Positions 58,792 through 64,000 of a stretch of DNA of 64,000 nucleotides are shown here, piece after piece. Position 1 is the stretch's first letter; every line of letters begins with the position of its first letter. The notes beneath the pieces were generated by a model. It was not told where the DNA came from, did not search any database, and saw only the letters and a program-made list of their open reading frames with translations. The DNA comes from Deinobacterium chartae. GTDB taxonomy: Bacteria; Deinococcota; Deinococci; Deinococcales; Deinococcaceae. The position numbers and the translations under genes are program-made. The stretch lies in the NCBI RefSeq assembly GCF_014202645.1, contig NZ_JACHHG010000003.1, positions 62,001 to 126,000 on the forward strand, given 5' to 3'.

Positions 58792-59589
58792 TCAGTGCTT
58801 GCCCGGTAGGGTCGGAGTGGGGTCAAACAGTTTGCCCAGCCCCAGCGTGGGCGTGACCCACACCTGACCGCTGCCCCGAAACACATGCACCAGTCCCTCG
58901 CCGCTGCGGTAACTGTTCAGCAGCCCCTTCTGGGCCTTCTCGATGCGGAAATCCAGGGTGGCGCTGTAAGCCAGCACCAAGTCGCCGTCGACCACCAGCG
59001 TGTCGTTGTTGAGCTCGATGAAATCGATCTCCTCGAGCGGAACCGGGCTTTCCAGCACGAACACGCCTGCCCCGCTCAGTTTGCTCTGCATCAGGCCCTC
59101 GCCGCCCAGCAGGCCGGCTCCCAGATTGCTGTGCACGTGGCGGCCCACCCGCAGCGAGGTCTCGCAGGCGTAAAACGCGCCGTCGTCGATGATCAGGGTG
59201 TCGTTCGGGTCGTCGAGCGAGGCCAGGATCAGGTGTTTGAAGGTCGGTTCGGTCCACACGACGCCGTGACCGCTGAACTCGTTCTTGTAGGCACTTTCGC
59301 CGGTCCCGGCAGCGGTGATGGCCCGGGCGAGCAGGCCCCCCACGCCGCCGCCGCCGCCCACGGTCTTCATCTGAACCTGGCCGCGCATGTACTGCAGCGC
59401 TCCGGTCTGCAGATAGGCGCTGCCGCCCTCGAGGCGCACCGCCAGCTGTGAGAGGACCATGCCGGTTTCACGGGCGTAGTGCAAGTTGGCGGCTCCGCCG
59501 ACCGAGGTGGTGGCCAGACGGGTGTAGCCGTGGGTTTCGAACACGACGCCCTGGCCGCGTTTGCTGTCGCTGAGCTTACGGTGCTCCAT
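58792..59589 (-). CDS. AIM24-family protein
   Basis: The 265-residue product matches the AIM24/TIGR00266-type family, a beta-sandwich repeat. A glycine-rich MKTVGGGGGVGGLLARAITA loop sits mid-sequence, and FSGHGVVWTEPTFKHLILAS and GEGLMQSKLSGAGVFVLESP are typical stretches. The cellular role of the bacterial proteins is not established. A perfect TATAAT lies 8 nt before ATG 59589 with no ribosome-binding site. Confidence 0.88.
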   Translation of the reverse strand: MEHRKLSDSKRGQGVVFETHGYTRLATTSVGGAANLHYARETGMVLSQLAVRLEGGSAYLQTGALQYMRGQVQMKTVGGGGGVGGLLARAITAAGTGESAYKNEFSGHGVVWTEPTFKHLILASLDDPNDTLIIDDGAFYACETSLRVGRHVHSNLGAGLLGGEGLMQSKLSGAGVFVLESPVPLEEIDFIELNNDTLVVDGDLVLAYSATLDFRIEKAQKGLLNSYRSGEGLVHVFRGSGQVWVTPTLGLGKLFDPTPTLPGKH

Positions 59590-59597
59590 GTGTTCTC

Positions 59598-59603
59598 ATT
59601 ATA
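59598..59603 (-). promoter_or_regulatory. -10 box TATAAT of the AIM24 gene
   Basis: On the minus strand TATAAT ends 8 nt before ATG 59589. Confidence 0.6.
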
Positions 59604-59633
59604 AAGACCTCTGTGCGGTTTCCCGGTCAGGAG

Positions 59634-59639
59634 TAGAAT
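59634..59639 (+). promoter_or_regulatory. Leaderless -10 box TAGAAT
   Basis: TAGAAT is 6 nt before ATG 59646. Confidence 0.6.
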
Positions 59640-59645
59640 CCGCTC

Positions 59646-60818
59646 ATGTCCGCTCTGCGCCTGCTCACCGCCGACGTCGTCTACACCGGAATGGGCCTTC
59701 CGCTGGCCCCCGGGGCGGTCGTTGTTTCCGACACGCTGATCGTGGCCACCGGCCGACCCGAAGAACTGCGCGCCCGGTACCCTGAGGCCCTCGAGTCGCG
59801 GGCCGGAGAGGTGATCGCTCCCGCTCCGGTCAACGCCCACACCCACCTTGACATGAGTGCCTTCGGCTTTCACTCGGCCCCGTACCCCGAGTGGATCCCC
59901 TGGGTGATCGCCCAGGGACGCAGCGGCCTGCGCGGCCTCGAGGGTGCCCGCAAGGGTCTGGCCGAACTGCGCGCCAGCGGGGTGGCGCTCGCGGGTGACA
60001 TCGTGGCGCGCGAGGACGTTCTCGAGTACCTGCTAAGCGAATCCGACCTGGGCGGCGTGGTGTATTGGGAGGTGATCGACGCTCATCCCGCCACGGCCGA
60101 CGCGACCTTCTGGCGCACCGTGGAGAAGATGCGGGCCTGGCGGCGCCTCGAGCGGCCCGGCGGGCCCCGGCTGGGGCTCACCCCGCACACCGCGCACACG
60201 GTCTCGGGGCGGCTGATGTCGAAACTGGTGGAGTTCGCGCGCCTCGAGGGCTTTCCCCTGCAGATCCACATCGCCGAGTCTCCGGACGAACTCGAGATGT
60301 TCCGCAGCGGGCAGGGCGCGCTGGCCCGCTCGATCACCTCGGTTTTTGGTCCGCTCGAAGACATCTGGGGCCGCCCGCCCGGCCCCGACCTGACCCCGGT
60401 GTCGTACCTGGCGCAACTCGGGGTCCTCGAGGCGCGGCCCACCCTGATTCACGCGGTGAACGTCACCGAGCAAGATGCGCGCCTGATCGGGGCAGCGGGC
60501 TGCCCGGTCGTGACCTGCCCGCGCTCGAACGCGCACCTGTCGTGCGGCACCTTCGACTGGAACCTGTTCGCGCGCAGCGGTGTGGAGATCGCGCTCGGCA
60601 CGGATTCGAGCGCTTCGGGCGAGAGCCTCAACGTCCTCGAGGAGATCGCGTTTGCCCGCCGTTTGTACGGCGGGCGGGTGCCGCTGCGCGAACTGGTGCG
60701 CGCAGCGGTGAAAGGAGGTCACCGGGTGATGGGGGAGAAGGTGCCGTTGCTGCGGCGCGGCGAGAACCTGACTGCCGCGTGCGTGTGGGAAGGCACGACC
60801 CTGCGCCCCCTGGCCTGA
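59646..60818 (+). CDS. Amidohydrolase, aminofutalosine-deaminase-like
   Basis: This 390-residue metal-dependent amidohydrolase of the cytosine-deaminase/chlorohydrolase group has the first metal motif APVNAHTHLD near residue 65. HIAESPDELEMF near 209 gives the next His and Glu, IHAVNVTEQD near 273 another His, and ALGTDSSASGESLN near 319 the Asp. Deinococcal homologues include proteins assigned as 6-amino-6-deoxyfutalosine deaminase of menaquinone synthesis, so that role is possible. No other menaquinone gene is next to it to confirm this. Confidence 0.85.
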   Translation: MSALRLLTADVVYTGMGLPLAPGAVVVSDTLIVATGRPEELRARYPEALESRAGEVIAPAPVNAHTHLDMSAFGFHSAPYPEWIPWVIAQGRSGLRGLEGARKGLAELRASGVALAGDIVAREDVLEYLLSESDLGGVVYWEVIDAHPATADATFWRTVEKMRAWRRLERPGGPRLGLTPHTAHTVSGRLMSKLVEFARLEGFPLQIHIAESPDELEMFRSGQGALARSITSVFGPLEDIWGRPPGPDLTPVSYLAQLGVLEARPTLIHAVNVTEQDARLIGAAGCPVVTCPRSNAHLSCGTFDWNLFARSGVEIALGTDSSASGESLNVLEEIAFARRLYGGRVPLRELVRAAVKGGHRVMGEKVPLLRRGENLTAACVWEGTTLRPLA

Positions 60819-60835
60819 GGGCGTGCAGGCAGCAT

Positions 60836-60851
60836 CCGGCCTTCAGGCCGG
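60836..60851 (+). terminator. Short hairpin CCGGCC-TTCA-GGCCGG
   Basis: A 6-bp stem follows the amidohydrolase stop. It lacks a U-run and may be weak. Confidence 0.4.
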
Positions 60852-60951
60852 TGCCGGGTGCGCTTCAAGGAAAGGAGCGGGGCCACTTGCAGACCGCCTC
60901 ATCTCCATCAAATCTCGATCAAGCTCGAGCGAATCCTGCACAAGGAGCGGC

Positions 60952-60957
60952 TAGAAT
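60952..60957 (+). promoter_or_regulatory. Leaderless -10 box TAGAAT of the two-component operon
   Basis: TAGAAT is 6 nt before ATG 60964 and supports that start over later in-frame codons. Confidence 0.6.
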
Positions 60958-60963
60958 AACCGC

Positions 60964-61680
60964 ATGCTCCCGGTCGTGCCCCCGAGCCACACCGTCACGC
61001 CGCTGGTTCTCGTCGTCGAAGACGAGCCGGAGATCGCGGACATCGTCGAACAGTACCTGCGACACGAAAACTTCCGGGTCGAGCGGGCCGCAGACGGCCT
61101 GCAGGCCGTGCAGCTGTTCCGCAGCGCCCAGCCAAACCTGGTGATTCTCGACGTGATGCTGCCCGGCCAGAACGGTCTGGACGTCTTGCGCCACATCCGC
61201 TCCAGCGGGGGGCTCGGGCGGCAGGTCGGCGTGATCATGCTGACCGCCCGCGCTGAGGAGGTGGACCAACTGCTGGGCCTCGAGCTGGGCGCGGATGACT
61301 ACGTGGTCAAGCCGTTCAGGCCGCGCGAGCTGATCGCTCGGGTGCGGGCGGTGCTGCGCCGCAGCCAGCAGAGCGCCGAGATCGGCCCGCTGCGGGTCGG
61401 CCCGCTCGAGGTGCTGCCCGAGCAGGTGACCGCCCGCGTTGCGGGCAACCGCCTCGAGCTGACCCCCACCGAGTTCCGCCTGCTCGAGTGCCTGGCGCGC
61501 TCGCCGGGACGTGCCTTCTCGCGGCAGGAACTGCTCGAGTACGCCCTGCCCGGCAGCAACGCCCTCGAGCGGGTGGTGGACTCGCACCTGTTGCACCTGC
61601 GGCAGAAGCTGGCCCGCCAGGGAGCCAGCCATCTGCTGCAGACCGTACGCGGCGTGGGGTACCGGCTGGGCGGGGACTGA
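60964..61680 (+). CDS. OmpR-family response regulator
   Basis: The 238-residue product has a receiver domain (acidic pair in VVEDEP near residue 21, phospho-acceptor Asp in VILDVMLPG near 63, Lys in VVKPF near 115) and a C-terminal winged helix (TPTEFRLLECLARSPGRAFS and the HLLHLRQKL recognition region). The histidine kinase starts 2 nt after its stop. The signal and target genes are unknown. Confidence 0.94.
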   Translation: MLPVVPPSHTVTPLVLVVEDEPEIADIVEQYLRHENFRVERAADGLQAVQLFRSAQPNLVILDVMLPGQNGLDVLRHIRSSGGLGRQVGVIMLTARAEEVDQLLGLELGADDYVVKPFRPRELIARVRAVLRRSQQSAEIGPLRVGPLEVLPEQVTARVAGNRLELTPTEFRLLECLARSPGRAFSRQELLEYALPGSNALERVVDSHLLHLRQKLARQGASHLLQTVRGVGYRLGGD

Positions 61681-61682
61681 GG

Positions 61683-62825
61683 GTGCGGCGCGGGTTTTTT
61701 CAGCGCATCGGCACCTGGCTGGTGCTGAGCATGATGGTCGTGGCGGTCGTGGGGCCGATCGCGACGTTTACCATCAACTCGCTGATCATCCGCTACCAGT
61801 TCGAGCGCCTGCCGCCCGAACTGCGCCAGCGCCTCGAGGAGCGCCGCCTCAGCCGCGAGCGCAGAGGAGATCCGGCGCCGAACAATTTCGCCAGCGCGCT
61901 CGAGCGGTCCACGCTGTTCGCCGCGCTGGGCAGCACGGCGCTGGGACTTACGCTGGCTTTCTTGCTGTCGCGCCGGCTGGCCCGACCGTACGAGCTGGTC
62001 GGCGCGGCCGCGCGCCGCATCGCCCAGGGCGAACTGGGCGCGCGCGTGCCCGAGGACCTGCCCTACGTCGGGGGCGAAGCGGCCACGCTGGTCCACGACT
62101 TTAACCGCATGGCCCAGACCCTCGAGGCCAGCGAGGCGGAGCGCCGCCGCCTGATGGCCGACATCGCTCACGACCTGCGCACCCCGCTCTCGATTCTGCA
62201 AGCACGTCTGGACGGCTTTATGGACGGGGTGCTGCCGCTCAACATGGACGAGGTCAAGCGGCTCAGCCAGCAGACCACCCTGCTGACCCGGCTGGTCGAG
62301 GACGTGCGGGTGCTCTCCTTGGCCGACGCCGGACGCCTCACCGTGGACCTCGATCAGGTGAACCTGGGAGCCCTGGTCGAGGACATGGTCTCGAGCTTCG
62401 AGGACCGGGCCGCTGCCAAGCGCATCGAACTGAACTTTCTGGGCGAGGTGGACCTGCCGCCGGTGTACGCGGACGCCGACCGGGTGGCGCAGATCATCTC
62501 CAACCTGCTCGACAACGCCATCCGCTACACGCCTGGCGGTGGCCGGATCGACTGCCGCGCCGAGTGGGTTGAAGACTCTCCGGGCGTGTGTCTCAGCGTC
62601 AGCGATACCGGGATCGGCATTGCGCCCGAAGCGCTGCCACATATTTTCGACCGTTTTTACCGCGAGCACAGCGCACGTTCGCAGGCGTCGGGCGGCAGCG
62701 GCCTGGGTCTGGCCATCGTCAAGGCCCTCACCGAACTGCACGGTGGCCGCGTCCGGGCGCGCAACCTCGAGGAGGGCGGAGCGCGTTTCGAGGTGTGGTT
62801 GCCGCCCGGGCAGGCTCCGTCCTGA
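61683..62825 (+). CDS. Sensor histidine kinase
   Basis: The 380-residue product has two membrane segments (about residues 10-33 and 79-98) around a short external loop, a HAMP region, and a HisKA H-box MADIAHDLRTPLSILQARLD near residue 165. The ATP-binding domain has N-box ISNLLDNAIRYTPGGG, G1 SVSDTGIGIAPEALP and the final GGSGLGLAIVKALTELHGG. It phosphorylates the response regulator encoded just before it. GTG 61683 follows the regulator's stop by 2 nt. The 3' end of the gene is itself one arm of the terminator. Confidence 0.93.
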   Translation: MRRGFFQRIGTWLVLSMMVVAVVGPIATFTINSLIIRYQFERLPPELRQRLEERRLSRERRGDPAPNNFASALERSTLFAALGSTALGLTLAFLLSRRLARPYELVGAAARRIAQGELGARVPEDLPYVGGEAATLVHDFNRMAQTLEASEAERRRLMADIAHDLRTPLSILQARLDGFMDGVLPLNMDEVKRLSQQTTLLTRLVEDVRVLSLADAGRLTVDLDQVNLGALVEDMVSSFEDRAAAKRIELNFLGEVDLPPVYADADRVAQIISNLLDNAIRYTPGGGRIDCRAEWVEDSPGVCLSVSDTGIGIAPEALPHIFDRFYREHSARSQASGGSGLGLAIVKALTELHGGRVRARNLEEGGARFEVWLPPGQAPS

Positions 62826-62852
62826 AACGGTAAAGGCGGAGCCTGCCCGGGC
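62804..62852 (+). terminator. 16-bp stem terminator overlapping the kinase stop
   Basis: GCCCGGGCAGGCTCCG (62804-62819), inside the kinase coding end, pairs exactly with 62837-62852. The stop codon lies in the loop. GTTCT follows. Confidence 0.8.
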
Positions 62853-62868
62853 GTTCTAACATAACCGC

Positions 62869-63172
62869 ATGCTGTCCCTCCCGCGCTGCCCCGACTGCGG
62901 CGCCCCGCAGACGCCGCAGTCCTGGAGGCCGATCACGCGCTGAACGTCGCCTGCTACTACCTGCAGCACCCCTCGAGGGCGGCCTCGAGGGACTGAATCA
63001 CCGGGTTCGTGCCCGGGTGCAGCGCAACTCGCAGCGCTTCCGAAGCCCGGCAGGGGGCATCTCAGCGTGGACGGCGGCGCTGCGGAGCGGCGCCGCACCG
63101 CGTCGCTTCGCCGTGACCCTGGCCGACGTGGCGGCGGGCGGCCGCTTCCCGTCCGCCGGTTACGAGGGATGA
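62869..63172 (+). pseudogene. Broken DUF5946-like gene
   Basis: Three fragments in different frames resemble one DUF5946-type protein. ATG 62869 starts LPRCPDCGAP and runs into a stop at 62943. A shifted frame then gives EADHALNVACYYLQHPSRAAS and stops near 62996. A third frame gives PRRFAVTLADVAAGGRFPSA ending at the TGA at 63172. The original zinc-type Cys pair and the HALNVACYYLQHPS helix are intact, but several deletions or frameshifts break the gene. A TAACAT box 6 nt before the ATG is still in place. Confidence 0.65.
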
Positions 63173-63176
63173 AAAG

Positions 63177-63209
63177 AGGCGTGCCCCCCAGTTCGCTGGG
63201 GGCACGCCT
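63177..63209 (-). terminator. Terminator of the RND gene
   Basis: AGGCGTGCCCCC and GGGGGCACGCCT pair with one bulged C around a TTCG loop. The minus strand continues CTTTTC. Confidence 0.75.
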
Positions 63210-63218
63210 TCTGGCGGT

Positions 63219-64000
63219 TCAGGCCGGGACCAGCTTCTCGTTCTCCTCGGCTTCCGGAAGCAGCAACTGCGACGCGCGGCCCCGCTCGAACAGGTAGAAG
63301 GCCGCCGGGACCACGAAGAAGGTCATGATCGCCGACACCAGCACGCCGCCCATGATGGTGATGCCCAGACCGCGCCCGAACTCCGAGCCCTCGGCGGTTC
63401 CCAGCACCAGCGGAAAGCTGATCACCAGCACGGTCAGGGTGGTCATCACGATCGGACGGAAGCGCAGGCGGCTCGCTTCGATCAGGGCGTCGCGGAACGG
63501 CATCAGCTTCATGCGGTCCACCACGAACTCCAGGTAGATGATCGCGTTCTTGGCCGACAGGCCGATCAGGAGCAAGAAACCCATCACCGCGAAGATGTCG
63601 AGCGCGCTGCCGCGCAGCCACACGAACCACATCGCGCCCGCGACCGCGAAGGGCACGGGCAGCAGCAGGTAGACCGGGTAGCGGAAGCTGTTGAACTGCG
63701 CGCCCATCACCAGGTACACCAGCAACAGGGCCAGACCGAAGGCCTGCACGCCCAGGCTGCTGAGCTGGCTCGCCAGCGCACCCTGGCTGAACTGCCCGCC
63801 CGAGTCGAGGCTCACCTGGTTGTCCAGGATGCCGGCCTCGCGGAACTGCTGCTCGATCTCCCGCTGGAACTCGAGTGGCGTGGGGGCGTTTTCTCCCAGG
63901 TTGACGCTGAGCGACGCACCGTACAGCCGGTTGGTGCGCCCGATGGTGGTCGGGGACTGCGACTGCACGATGCTGCCCAGCTGACCGACCGCCAGCGAGG
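63219..64000 (-). CDS. RND-family efflux transporter, C-terminal part (runs off window)
   Basis: The visible 260 residues are the end of an AcrB/HAE1-type RND pump. A docking-domain end ([20 protein letters not shown]) leads into five or so membrane helices: [40 protein letters not shown], then [20 protein letters not shown] and [20 protein letters not shown]. The reading frame is open to position 64000, so the N-terminal two thirds lie outside. It exports drugs, lipids or metals by proton exchange; substrate unknown. Confidence 0.9.
   Translation of the reverse strand, partial: SLAVGQLGSIVQSQSPTTIGRTNRLYGASLSVNLGENAPTPLEFQREIEQQFREAGILDNQVSLDSGGQFSQGALASQLSSLGVQAFGLALLLVYLVMGAQFNSFRYPVYLLLPVPFAVAGAMWFVWLRGSALDIFAVMGFLLLIGLSAKNAIIYLEFVVDRMKLMPFRDALIEASRLRFRPIVMTTLTVLVISFPLVLGTAEGSEFGRGLGITIMGGVLVSAIMTFFVVPAAFYLFERGRASQLLLPEAEENEKLVPA

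Overview
The window is high-GC bacterial chromosome that looks like Deinococcaceae (Deinococcus or a close relative such as Deinobacterium). The reasons are the gene content (a bacilliredoxin-type protein, a FemX-like transferase, an AIM24 protein, a proofreading-poor PolA), many genes with a TAnnnT box only 5-8 nt before the start codon (leaderless transcription, well known in Deinococcus), and dense CTCGAG hexamers. This assignment is inference; no rRNA or tRNA gene was found.

Layout. 1-8.3 kb: the start of an MFS transporter with an attenuation-like leader, then a ferric-siderophore import locus: permease, Apd1-like [2Fe-2S] protein, permease, binding protein and ATPase. Facing it are a flavin siderophore reductase and a second binding protein under a 17+17 bp inverted-repeat operator. 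A secreted protein follows. 8.6-13.2 kb: two tandem double-GNAT acetyltransferases, a C45 peptidase-family protein, a GyrI-like protein and a MerR regulator. 13.5-18.1 kb: EamA transporter, Ada, GlxA-type regulator and three small or hypothetical genes.

18.3-36.0 kb: the most distinctive region, a carbohydrate (probably amino-sugar) utilisation locus. It has a beta-propeller lipoprotein, a cytoplasmic GH20 hexosaminidase, a DegT aminotransferase, a deacetylase-like protein and a ROK repressor. An eight-gene operon follows (epimerase, M20 amidohydrolase, two ABC sugar permeases, MDR dehydrogenase, two Gfo/Idh/MocA-type proteins, DHDPS-family aldolase), then a sugar-binding protein. A shared GGWTWRTTCAA-type motif lies in four promoter regions of this locus and is the likely ROK operator. 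No importer ATPase is present, so a shared one must serve.

36-64 kb: mostly housekeeping and envelope genes. These are ruvA, signal peptidase I, M32 carboxypeptidase, a secreted alpha/beta hydrolase, a PLA2-like lipoprotein and polA. Then come a three-gene HAMP/DUF4388 cluster, a bacilliredoxin fused to a colicin-immunity-like domain, a small-molecule kinase, an RlmI-like methyltransferase and a lipoprotein subtilase. The rest are a TetR regulator, a small lipoprotein, a parvulin, a FemX-like protein, a shikimate-dehydrogenase-like protein, Spo0M, a beta-helix lipoprotein, AIM24, an amidohydrolase, a two-component pair, a broken DUF5946 gene, and the 3' part of an RND transporter. Intergenic spaces are short and hold strong, often perfectly symmetric terminators.
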